Assembly (NCBI GenBank): GCA_036351575.1
Contig: JAZBPJ010000107.1
Location: 1-5,641 of the forward strand
DNA length: 5,641 nucleotides
Source: JABDPF01 sp036351575
GTDB lineage: Bacteria > Pseudomonadota > Gammaproteobacteria > Xanthomonadales > SZUA-36
Direction of reading: 5' to 3'
Of this stretch, positions 1-5,069 are shown piece by piece (the first letter of the stretch is position 1; every line of letters starts with the position of its first letter). The position numbers and the translations under genes are program-made. The notes beneath the pieces were generated by a model, which was given only the letters and a program-made list of their open reading frames with translations, was not told the origin of the DNA and made no database searches.

Positions 1-1
1 G

Positions 2-211
2 GTATGGGGTGCGCGCCGCGAGGACGCGGAAGCCTGCGGATTCGATGAAGGCGAAAAACCGGATGATTGGCAGGCTGCGCTCAACCGCCGCGGTATCCGC
101 ACGATTGGCGAGCTGCTTCGGGACGAGGCAGCGGAAATCCTGCGTCGCTACGCGCGCTCCGACGGCGAGATATATCACCCGGCAAAAAGTGACGGGAGTG
201 AATCATGCTGA
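2..211 (+). CDS. C-terminal end of an unrecognised protein (5' end outside the window)
   Basis: A frame is open from the window edge to a TGA at 209-211, giving 69 residues of the end of a protein. It is hydrophilic and charged, with an acidic stretch (AEACGFDEGEKPDDW), a segment that looks helical (IRTIGELLRDEAAEILRRY, about residues 33-51) and a short polar end (DGSESC). I see no membrane segment or cysteine/histidine metal motif, and I do not recognise the family. The call rests on the open frame, the GC-rich third codon positions and the 7-base overlap of its stop with the nitrilase start (ATG at 205), an arrangement typical of translationally coupled genes in one operon. If real, it is probably co-expressed with the nitrilase and might work with it. 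The other plus-strand reading of this stretch starts internally and runs into the nitrilase gene, so it is less likely. Confidence 0.6.
   Translation, partial: VWGARREDAEACGFDEGEKPDDWQAALNRRGIRTIGELLRDEAAEILRRYARSDGEIYHPAKSDGSESC
193..197 (+). promoter_or_regulatory. Ribosome binding site for the nitrilase
   Basis: GGGAG lies 7 bases before the ATG at 205, inside the last codons of the upstream gene. The spacing supports this ATG as the start and suggests the nitrilase has its own initiation signal as well as coupling to the preceding gene. Confidence 0.6.
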
Positions 212-1146
212 AAGTAGCCCTGGCGCAGGTGCATCCCGCCTGGCTGGACCGCGAGGCCACGCTCGAAAAAGTGCTCGAAAACGTCGACGCAGCTGCTGCC
301 TCGGGGGCGCAGCTCGCAGTATTCGGCGAGGCGCTCGTGCCCGGTTACCCGTTCTGGCCGGACCTGACCGGCGGCGCGCATTTCAACGATGACGTGCAGA
401 AAGACATCTATGCTTTTTACGTGGAAAACGCGGTGGACATTGCGGCGGGGCAACTGAATGCCCTGAGCGCGAAAGCCAGGGAGCATGGAATCGCGATCTA
501 TGTCGGCGTCATCGAGCGCAGCAGTGAGCGCGGCGGCCACAGCCTGTACGCCTGCCTGGTCTATATCGCCGCGGACGGCAGCATCGGGTCTGCTCATCGC
601 AAACTGATGCCGACTTATGATGAGCGCCTGGTCTGGTCACCCGGTGACGGCCACGGTCTGCGCGTGCACCGCCTCGGCGAGTTTACCGTCGGCGGCCTGA
701 ACTGCTGGGAGAACTGGATGCCGCTGCCGCGCGCCGCCCTGTACGGGCAGGGCGAAAACCTGCACGTCGCGGTCTGGCCGGGCAGCCGGCGCAACACCGA
801 CGACATCACCCGTTTCATTGCGCAGGAATCGCGGTCCTATGTCGTGTCGGTCAGCGGCGTGATGCATGCCGACGGGATTCCAGAAACGATTCCGCACGCG
901 GAAAAAATCCGCAAGGCGGCGAAAGGCTGGCTGGCGGATGGCGGATCCTGCGTCGCCGCACCCGACGGCCGCTGGATCCTGGAACCGCAGACCGGCTGCG
1001 AAGGGCTGTGGACCGTGGAGCTGGATTACCGCGAAGTTGCGCGTGAACGCCAGAACTTCGATCCCGCCGGGCATTACTCGCGCCCGGACGTGACACGGCT
1101 CAGCGTCAATCGCCAGCGCCAGAGAACCGTCGATTTCGAAGACTGA
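205..1146 (+). CDS. Nitrilase-superfamily carbon-nitrogen hydrolase (probable nitrilase)
   Basis: A 313-residue cytoplasmic enzyme of the nitrilase superfamily, whose members hydrolyse carbon-nitrogen bonds in nitriles or amides through a Glu-Lys-Cys triad. All three residues are visible: Glu42 in FGEALVPGYPFW, Lys133 in AHRKLMPTYDERLVW and Cys167 in GGLNCWENWMPL. Glu140 in the DERLVW motif matches the second conserved glutamate of the family. CWENWMPL is characteristic of the true nitrilase branch, as opposed to amidases, carbamoylases or the glutamine-amidase domain of NAD synthetases, so conversion of a nitrile to a carboxylic acid and ammonia is the likely reaction. The substrate cannot be read from the sequence. 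The length is at the short end for nitrilases, with a short tail after the core. The ATG at 205 fits the family N-terminus (LKVALAQ, first strand) and has a Shine-Dalgarno sequence. The gene overlaps the upstream frame by 7 bases and ends before a repeat hairpin that may terminate it. Confidence 0.93.
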   Translation: MLKVALAQVHPAWLDREATLEKVLENVDAAAASGAQLAVFGEALVPGYPFWPDLTGGAHFNDDVQKDIYAFYVENAVDIAAGQLNALSAKAREHGIAIYVGVIERSSERGGHSLYACLVYIAADGSIGSAHRKLMPTYDERLVWSPGDGHGLRVHRLGEFTVGGLNCWENWMPLPRAALYGQGENLHVAVWPGSRRNTDDITRFIAQESRSYVVSVSGVMHADGIPETIPHAEKIRKAAKGWLADGGSCVAAPDGRWILEPQTGCEGLWTVELDYREVARERQNFDPAGHYSRPDVTRLSVNRQRQRTVDFED

Positions 1147-1156
1147 CCGCTGGCCT

Positions 1157-1170
1157 TCGTCGTCCCGGAA
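1157..1170 (+). repeat. Partial direct copy of the CATCCCGGA-type repeat
   Basis: TCGTCGTCCCGGAA here matches TCGTCATCCCGGAA at 1229-1242 in 13 of 14 positions, in the same orientation. The two copies flank the 31-base palindrome at 1175-1205. This copy is followed by ACAT rather than by the rest of the hairpin seen at 1242-1264, so it is a head without its other arm. Confidence 0.55.
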
Positions 1171-1174
1171 ACAT

Positions 1175-1205
1175 GGGGTCAGAGTAGCTGAGCTACTCTG
1201 ACCCC
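1175..1205. repeat. REP-like palindrome (GGGGTCAGAGTA type)
   Basis: The 15 bases at 1175-1189 (GGGGTCAGAGTAGCT) are the exact reverse complement of 1191-1205, with a single G between them at 1190. As RNA this would fold into a 13-base-pair stem with a CTGAG loop. From memory, hairpins beginning GGGGTCAGAGTA recur in many environmental proteobacterial genomes beside or mobilised by REP-associated tyrosine transposases (RAYT, TnpA-REP). No such transposase lies in this window, so the element would be a non-autonomous copy. The palindrome is seen directly. The REP assignment is from recall and would be proved by copy number in the genome. Confidence 0.75.
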
Positions 1206-1212
1206 GGTTTTT
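1175..1212 (+). terminator. Probable rho-independent terminator of the nitrilase gene
   Basis: The strong hairpin at 1175-1205 is followed on the plus strand, after GG, by five T (1208-1212), and it begins 29 bases after the nitrilase stop codon. In the minus direction no T run follows, so only the rightward transcript would be terminated this way. The two-base offset and short T run make it a moderate rather than an ideal terminator. Confidence 0.45.
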
Positions 1213-1234
1213 ACGGTATTTCGGAGGATCGTCA

Positions 1235-1264
1235 TCCCGGAATTTGCGCAGCAAATGTCCGGGA
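1235..1264. repeat. Second palindromic repeat (CATCCCGGA type) between convergent genes
   Basis: TCCCGGA (1235-1241) pairs with TCCGGGA (1258-1264), and the inner ATTTGC (1242-1247) pairs with GCAAAT (1251-1256). The loop is GCA (1248-1250) and one G (1257) bulges. The resulting 13-pair imperfect hairpin resembles the dispersed intergenic repeats beginning CGTCATCCCGGA known in many proteobacteria. Neither strand has a T run after it, so it is not an obvious terminator, though it could protect 3' ends of transcripts from both convergent genes. Confidence 0.6.
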
Positions 1265-1291
1265 CCTCGTTCAGGCAAGGGACAGGAGGTA

Positions 1292-1924
1292 TTACAGGAT
1301 CTCCGCCGCCAGGTCTTCCAGGTACTGCCGCATCAAATCCGCTCTGCGCTCCGCTTCCGCACGCCCGGCCTGCGTCTGCATGGTTGCGGGAAGTTTCAGC
1401 AGCTTCGTGTAGAAATGATCGATGGCCCAGGAGCGCTCATCCGGTTCGCGGTTCTCGCAGAACGGGTCCTCGGGATGGAACAGCGGCAGGTTGAAGCGTC
1501 CGCCTACCGCCAGGCAGCGGGCGATGCCGATAGCGCCCAGGGCGTCCATGCGGTCGGCGTCCTGCACCACTTTCGCTTCGAGCGTACGGCAGGGGATGCC
1601 GGCGCTGAAGCTGTGGGCTTCGATTGCGTGTGCAATTTCCGGCAGCAGTGATTCCGGGTAGTCGATGCGCGCCAGGTATGCGGTGGCGGCCTCAGCCGCC
1701 ATGCGCGAGGCCTGTGAACGCAGGGGGCTGTCCTTGGCGACCGCAACACAGTCGTGGAGCCAGGCAGCCGGCAACGTTATATCAATATTTGCTGATTCAA
1801 TATCAGTAAGATACAACGTAGTCTTAACAACACGCTTTACATGTGACAGGTCGTGCGCGCTGTCCGCCGCGGCGTCGCGCGAGATGAATTCAAGCAAATC
1901 TTCCTGCAGTTCCGCGTGATTCAT
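1292..1924 (-). CDS. HD-domain metal-dependent phosphohydrolase (YedJ-like)
   Basis: A 210-residue protein with the HD signature in order: His28 in HDLSHVKRV, His57-Asp58 in AAWLHDCVAV, His104 in IEAHSFS and Asp124 in QDADRMDALG. These residues bind one or two metal ions in HD phosphohydrolases, so phosphate-ester hydrolysis, possibly of a nucleotide, is expected. The layout resembles the single-domain group containing E. coli YedJ. The substrate is unknown and there is no attached sensory or synthetase domain, so it is not a RelA/SpoT enzyme. The start ATG shares ATGA with the rluB stop (1921-1924) and has no Shine-Dalgarno sequence, so translation is probably coupled to rluB. It is the last gene of the five-gene operon. 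Codons for residues 29-52 are strikingly AT-rich (23 of 70 bases are G or C at 1771-1840), unlike the rest of the gene, but the frame is intact. Confidence 0.88.
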   Translation of the reverse strand: MNHAELQEDLLEFISRDAAADSAHDLSHVKRVVKTTLYLTDIESANIDITLPAAWLHDCVAVAKDSPLRSQASRMAAEAATAYLARIDYPESLLPEIAHAIEAHSFSAGIPCRTLEAKVVQDADRMDALGAIGIARCLAVGGRFNLPLFHPEDPFCENREPDERSWAIDHFYTKLLKLPATMQTQAGRAEAERRADLMRQYLEDLAAEIL

Positions 1925-2802
1925 CGGCGGCGTGGCGGGCGCTTTTTGCGGGAAGCCGCGGGGCGGCTTTTCTTTGCCGGCGGTCCGCCTGTCTTACCTC
2001 GAAGTCCTTTCAGGGAGAGGCCCGCTGCGGCCGCGGGCAGGCCGACGTCTTCGCGCAGCACCGCATGATCACGCGCGTCGATCTCGGACCATTTGCCCAT
2101 GTGCAGGCGCTTGGGCAGAAATGCCGCGCCGTAGCGCACGCGCTTCAGGCGGCTGACCACCAGTCCCTGCGAGGCCCAGAGCCGACGCACTTCCCGGTTG
2201 CGGCCTTCCATCAGGGTGACGTGGTACCAGTGGTTTTCGCCGCTGCCGCCCGCCGGCTGTATGTCGCTGAACGCTGCGGGGCCGTCGTCGAGTTCAACGC
2301 CGGCCAGCAGGGCTTCTATCTGCTCCGGCGTGGCTTCGCCGCGCACGCGGCAGGCGTATTCGCGGTCGACCTTGCCGGAGGGGTGCATCATGGCGTTGGC
2401 CAGTTCGCCGTCGGTGGTCAGGAGCAGCAGCCCGGTGGTGTTGATGTCCAGGCGGCCGACAGCCACCCAGCGCGCGTTGCGCAGTTTCGGCAGCCGGTCG
2501 AAAACGGTCGGCCGCCCGTCCGGGTCGGAGCGGGTGGTGACTTCGCCTTCGGGCTTGTTGTAAATCAGCGTGCGATGCTGCAGCGGTTGAGCGATTACGG
2601 TCCAGCGATGTTGTTCGAAAGAGACGACGTCACCCACGCCTGCCGTGGCGCCGAGTTGCGCCGGCTCGTCGTTAACCCGGACATCCCCCGACCTGATCCG
2701 TTCTTCCAGCGCGCGCCGCGATCCCAGGCCCGCCGCGGCCATCAGCTTCTGCAGGCGTTCCGGCGGCGGTGCGGCCGTTGCCGTGTCGCGTTTCCTGCTC
2801 AC
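1921..2802 (-). CDS. rluB: 23S rRNA pseudouridine synthase RluB
   Basis: A 293-residue cytoplasmic enzyme of the RsuA/RluB/E/F group that isomerises one uridine to pseudouridine in 23S rRNA (U2605 in E. coli RluB). An N-terminal S4 RNA-binding domain occupies about residues 15-60 (RLQKLMAAAGLGSRRALEE, GDVRVN). The catalytic domain follows, with YNKPEGEVTTRSDPDGRPTV, the active-site Asp119 in VGRLDINTTGLLLLTTDG, then LMEGRNREVRRLW and RLKRVRYG. These motifs match E. coli RluB closely and separate it from the shorter RsuA and RluE. The tail is strongly basic: 13 Lys/Arg and no acidic residue in the last 32, as in other RluB proteins. The start is GTG, overlapping the scpB stop as GTGA (2799-2802) with no Shine-Dalgarno sequence, so it probably relies on reinitiation after scpB. 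The next ATG (codon 21) would cut into the S4 domain. Confidence 0.95.
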   Translation of the reverse strand: MSRKRDTATAAPPPERLQKLMAAAGLGSRRALEERIRSGDVRVNDEPAQLGATAGVGDVVSFEQHRWTVIAQPLQHRTLIYNKPEGEVTTRSDPDGRPTVFDRLPKLRNARWVAVGRLDINTTGLLLLTTDGELANAMMHPSGKVDREYACRVRGEATPEQIEALLAGVELDDGPAAFSDIQPAGGSGENHWYHVTLMEGRNREVRRLWASQGLVVSRLKRVRYGAAFLPKRLHMGKWSEIDARDHAVLREDVGLPAAAAGLSLKGLRGKTGGPPAKKSRPAASRKKRPPRRR

Positions 2803-3464
2803 GGCGTTTCGTCGTTCACTGCGCCGTACTCTTCCGCTTCACCGGGCTCCTCGTCGCCCGAAATACTCTCCTCCGGCTGGTCTGCGACGGGTTCCAGTTC
2901 CAGTTCCGGCTCGAGTTCGCCCATGTCCTTGATCTCGGCCAGCGACGGCAGGTCGTCCAGGCTGGACAGTCCGAAGTAGTCGAGGAAGGCCTTCGTGGTG
3001 CCGAACAGCGCGGGTTTTCCGGGCACGTCACGGTGTCCGACGACGCGGATCCACTCGCGCTCCTGCAGCGTGCGGATGATTGAGGAGCGCACCGACACGC
3101 CGCGTACTTCCTCGATGTCGCCGCGCGTCACGGGCTGCCGGTAGGCGATCAGCGCCAGCGTTTCCAGCAAGGCGCGCGAATAGCGCTGCGGGCGTTCCTC
3201 CCACAGTCGTGCAACCCAGGGGTTGACTTCCTCGCGCACCTGGATGCGAAAGCCGCTGGCGACTTCCCTGAGTTCAATGCCCCGCTCGGCGTAGTCATCC
3301 GACAGTTCGGCCAGCGCCGAGCCGATCTCGGCGTCGGACGGACGTTCCTCCTCGGCAAAAACTGACGCCAGCGCATTCAGGTCCAGCGGTGTATCCGTGG
3401 CCATCAGCACGGCTTCCAGGATGCATTTCAGTGATGTTCGGGCGGTGTCGCCGATCCGGGCCAT
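2799..3464 (-). CDS. scpB: Segregation and condensation protein ScpB
   Basis: A 221-residue kleisin-associated subunit of the Smc-ScpA-ScpB condensin, which acts on the nucleoid to organise and segregate chromosomes. ScpB dimerises and binds the central part of ScpA. Two winged-helix domains are expected. The first covers about residues 10-85 (LKCILEAVLMATDTPL, FRIQVREEVNPWV). The second is marked by the family signature ALLETLALIAYRQPVTRGDI (about residues 98-117), then VRSSIIRTLQEREWI and GHRDVPGKPALFGTT. After about residue 170 comes a disordered-looking acidic tail: 18 Asp/Glu against one Lys in the last 47 residues. The ATG at 3464 is supported by GAGGAA five bases upstream. It follows scpA by 13 bases, as expected for a fixed pair, and its stop overlaps the rluB GTG start. 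Confidence 0.95.
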   Translation of the reverse strand: MARIGDTARTSLKCILEAVLMATDTPLDLNALASVFAEEERPSDAEIGSALAELSDDYAERGIELREVASGFRIQVREEVNPWVARLWEERPQRYSRALLETLALIAYRQPVTRGDIEEVRGVSVRSSIIRTLQEREWIRVVGHRDVPGKPALFGTTKAFLDYFGLSSLDDLPSLAEIKDMGELEPELELEPVADQPEESISGDEEPGEAEEYGAVNDETP

Positions 3465-3469
3465 CGTAT

Positions 3470-3475
3470 TTCCTC
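3470..3475 (-). promoter_or_regulatory. Ribosome binding site for scpB
   Basis: Read on the minus strand, GAGGAA ends five bases before the scpB ATG at 3464, in the 13-base gap after scpA. It fixes the scpB start and contrasts with the next two genes of the operon, which have no such site. Confidence 0.7.
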
Positions 3476-3477
3476 GT

Positions 3478-4326
3478 TCAATCCGCCGCTGCGTCGTGGT
3501 CGTCGGGCAGTTTCAGGTAAATCCGGCCCATCGGTTCGTTCTGCACGATATCGATGACCCGTTCCCGTGTCAGCTCCATCATCGCCAGGAAGGTGACGAC
3601 CACGCCCATGCGCCCTTCCTCGGCGGTAAAAAACTGTTCGAACTCCAGGTAGGGAGACTGGCGCAGGCGCTCGATCACCGAGGTCATGCGTTCACGCACC
3701 GACAGGGTTTCCAGCTGAATCTGGTGGCTGCCGAACAGTTCCGCGCGGCTGAGCACGTCGCGCAGCGCGCCCAGCATCTCCCCGATGTCGACGTCGGGCG
3801 GTACCTGGACCACGCGGCGATCGGTCACGTACGCGCCGGCGGTCACCCAGTCGCGGCCCTCGCGGGGCAGGTCGTCGATGTCCTCGGCGGCTTTCTTGAA
3901 GCGCTCGTATTCCTGCAGCCGCCGCACCAGTTCCGCGCGCGGATCTTCCTCGTCTTCTTCCTCGCTCGGTCGCGGCAGCAGCATGCGCGACTTGATCTCG
4001 GCCAGGATGGCGGCCATCACCAGGTACTCGGCCGCCAGTTCAAACTGCAGTTCGTCGAGCAGACCGATGTAGGACATGTACTGTTCGGTAATGTCCGCGA
4101 TCGGTATATCCAGGATGTCCAGGTTCTGGCGGCGGATCAGGTAGAGCAGCAGGTCGAGCGGGCCTTCAAACGCTTCCAGGATGACTTCCAGTGCATCGGG
4201 CGGAATGTAGAGATCCTTGGGGATCTGCGTCAGCTGCTGCCCCTGAACGATCGCAAACGGCATCTCCTCCTGCCGGGCGGCCGGATATAGGTCACCGGTG
4301 GTGGCTTGGTCGTTCGAAGGTTCCAT
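3478..4326 (-). CDS. scpA: Segregation and condensation protein ScpA (kleisin)
   Basis: A 282-residue bacterial kleisin that bridges the Smc heads and binds ScpB, closing the condensin ring. The N-terminal Smc-binding part shows the signature LEAFEGPLDLLLYLIRRQNL (about residues 50-69), then DILDIPIADITEQYM and AAEYLVMAAILAEIKSRMLL (about 98-117). An acidic linker (EEEDEEDPRAEL) and the ScpB-binding middle follow (LQEYERFKKAAEDI). The C-terminal winged helix is about residues 215-278 (VVVTFLAMMELTRERVIDIV, GRIYLKL). The frame stays open upstream to 4437, but that stretch overlaps yciO and codes unkleisin-like sequence, so it is left out. I chose the ATG at 4326, 23 bases after the yciO stop, with only a weak AGG before it. 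An ATG at 4263 (residue 22) sits just after AGGAGGAG and is a real alternative, since some relatives begin near MPFAIVQG. About 45 residues precede the kleisin core. Confidence 0.94.
   Translation of the reverse strand: MEPSNDQATTGDLYPAARQEEMPFAIVQGQQLTQIPKDLYIPPDALEVILEAFEGPLDLLLYLIRRQNLDILDIPIADITEQYMSYIGLLDELQFELAAEYLVMAAILAEIKSRMLLPRPSEEEDEEDPRAELVRRLQEYERFKKAAEDIDDLPREGRDWVTAGAYVTDRRVVQVPPDVDIGEMLGALRDVLSRAELFGSHQIQLETLSVRERMTSVIERLRQSPYLEFEQFFTAEEGRMGVVVTFLAMMELTRERVIDIVQNEPMGRIYLKLPDDHDAAAD
4264..4271 (-). promoter_or_regulatory. Shine-Dalgarno-like AGGAGGAG before an alternative scpA start
   Basis: On the minus strand AGGAGGAG directly precedes the in-frame ATG at 4263 (scpA codon 22). 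It is the strongest purine-rich match near the scpA start, but the AGGAGG core is only two bases from the ATG, closer than usual, and the same bases simply code for Gln-Glu-Glu. It leaves the scpA start open between 4326 and 4263. Confidence 0.3.
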
Positions 4327-4349
4327 GGCCTGCCGTCTGAATTGCGAAT

Positions 4350-4964
4350 TCAAAAGTCTACCACGCCCTGTCCGTGCCTCAGCACGACCGGCTCGTTGCC
4401 CGTCAGGTCGAGCAGGGTGGTGGGTTCGAGCGGGCAATAGCCCGCGTCCACGAACAGGTCGATATCGCGATGCACCGCGTCGTAAAGGTCTTCGCTGTCG
4501 AAGATTTCTTCCTCCATGTCCGGAATGATGAGCGAGGAACTCAAGATGGGTTCGTCCATCGTTTCCAGTATGGCCTGCACCACCTCGTGGTCCGGGATGC
4601 GGATACCGATGGTGGCCGGGCGCTTGTTCTTGTGATTGCGCGGCACCTTGGTGGTGGCCGGCAGAACGAAGGTGTAAGGTCCCGGGGCCAATTGACGGAT
4701 CAGGCGGTGCGCCCAGTTACTGACCTTGGCGAAGAGGCTGATGTCCGAGATGCTGCGGCAGCAGTAGGTGAAATGGTGCTGACCCTCGATGCGGCGCAGA
4801 CGCACGACGCGTTCGGCCGCCTTGCGGTTGTCGGAACGCCAGCCCAGCGCATAGCCGGAATCGGTCGGATAGGCGATCAGCCCGCCGCGGACCAGTTCCG
4901 CGACGATGGTGTCGATTCTTCTCGGTTGAGGTCCGTTGGACCGGACCTCGATGCGTTGTGCCAT
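4350..4964 (-). CDS. yciO: YciO, YrdC/Sua5-fold protein
   Basis: A 204-residue protein with the YrdC fold shared with TsaC and Sua5, the enzymes that make threonylcarbamoyl-AMP for the t6A modification of tRNA. It matches the YciO branch rather than TsaC: GGLIAYPTDSGYALGW (residues 27-42), the loop LRRIEGQHHFTYCCRS (56-71), LAPGPYTFVLPATTKVPR (92-109), TIGIRIPDH (118-126), ILSSSLIIP (140-148) and an end like VLRHGQG. E. coli YciO has nearly the same length and motif order. The family role is not settled: it binds RNA or nucleotides and is thought weak or inactive as a TsaC substitute. The ATG at 4964 has GAGGGA eight bases upstream. It is first in the operon with scpA, scpB and rluB, and in E. 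coli yciO also lies beside rluB. It lacks the C-terminal Sua5 domain. Confidence 0.93.
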   Translation of the reverse strand: MAQRIEVRSNGPQPRRIDTIVAELVRGGLIAYPTDSGYALGWRSDNRKAAERVVRLRRIEGQHHFTYCCRSISDISLFAKVSNWAHRLIRQLAPGPYTFVLPATTKVPRNHKNKRPATIGIRIPDHEVVQAILETMDEPILSSSLIIPDMEEEIFDSEDLYDAVHRDIDLFVDAGYCPLEPTTLLDLTGNEPVVLRHGQGVVDF

Positions 4965-4972
4965 GGCTGCCG

Positions 4973-4978
4973 TCCCTC
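4973..4978 (-). promoter_or_regulatory. Ribosome binding site for yciO
   Basis: Read on the minus strand, GAGGGA lies eight bases before the yciO ATG at 4964. The spacing is good and supports this as the start of the first gene of the operon. Confidence 0.6.
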
Positions 4979-4991
4979 GCAGAGTCGCGCC

Positions 4992-5020
4992 ATTCTAATC
5001 CAGCCGGGCCGGGCTTGAAA
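4992..5020 (-). promoter_or_regulatory. Possible sigma-70 promoter for the yciO-scpA-scpB-rluB-HD operon
   Basis: On the minus strand TAGAAT (4997 to 4992) matches the -10 consensus in five of six positions. At a 17-base spacing the -35 position holds TTTCAA (5020 to 5015), which matches only three of six. Transcription would begin near 4985, leaving a leader of about 20 bases that contains the yciO ribosome binding site. The position is sensible; the -35 is weak. Confidence 0.35.
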
Positions 5021-5023
5021 CCG

Positions 5024-5052
5024 TTTGCGCCCTTTACGTCGAGGGGCGCAAA
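5024..5052. promoter_or_regulatory. Inverted repeat in the yciO/yciI divergent region
   Basis: TTTGCGCCC (5024-5032) is the exact reverse complement of GGGCGCAAA (5044-5052), with an 11-base spacer that could extend the stem by wobble pairs. It ends 17 bases before the yciI ATG. No T run follows on either strand, so it is not an obvious terminator. It could be an operator, or a hairpin in the yciI leader RNA. The remainder of 4965-5069 holds the possible yciO promoter, and I see no clear rightward promoter. Confidence 0.4.
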
Positions 5053-5069
5053 AAGTAAGCTTTTTCTCC

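Noticed and set aside
637..1278. Minus-strand open frame of 213 codons opposite the nitrilase
   Set aside because: The plus-strand nitrilase has its full catalytic triad across the same region. The antisense product has no family features and starts inside a repeat hairpin.
1147..1291. CRISPR array or defence locus suggested by repeated palindromes
   Set aside because: There are only two different hairpins and one partial copy, with no regular spacers and no cas or defence gene in the window. REP-like intergenic repeats explain it better.
2065..2979. Long plus-strand open frame of 304 codons opposite rluB and the end of scpB
   Set aside because: It is wholly antisense to two clearly recognised genes, has no recognisable domain and spans a gene boundary. 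Long antisense frames are common in GC-rich coding DNA.
3397..4290. Plus-strand open frame of 297 codons opposite scpA
   Set aside because: It mirrors the scpA coding frame, gives a His/Gln/Val-rich protein with no known motif, and has no convincing start signal.
4327..4437. Upstream extension of scpA to an ATG at 4437
   Set aside because: The added 37 residues overlap the end of yciO in another frame and are Arg/Ala/Gly-rich, unlike kleisin N-termini. The ATG at 4326 follows the yciO stop naturally.
4374..5018. Plus-strand open frame of 214 codons opposite yciO
   Set aside because: yciO is recognised over its whole length on the other strand, and this frame is a shadow running into the divergent promoter region.
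5015..5043. Rightward sigma-70 promoter for yciI using TTGAAA at 5015-5020 as -35
   Set aside because: The -35 match is good (five of six), but at 16-18 base spacing the sequence is GC-rich (GTCGAG region) with no -10 match.
5025..5069. yciI starting at TTG 5025
   Set aside because: It would add 15 residues (MRPLRRGAQKVSFFS) absent from the family, place the inverted repeat within the coding region, and it has no ribosome binding site. The ATG at 5070 gives the expected MWYVIYSRD start.
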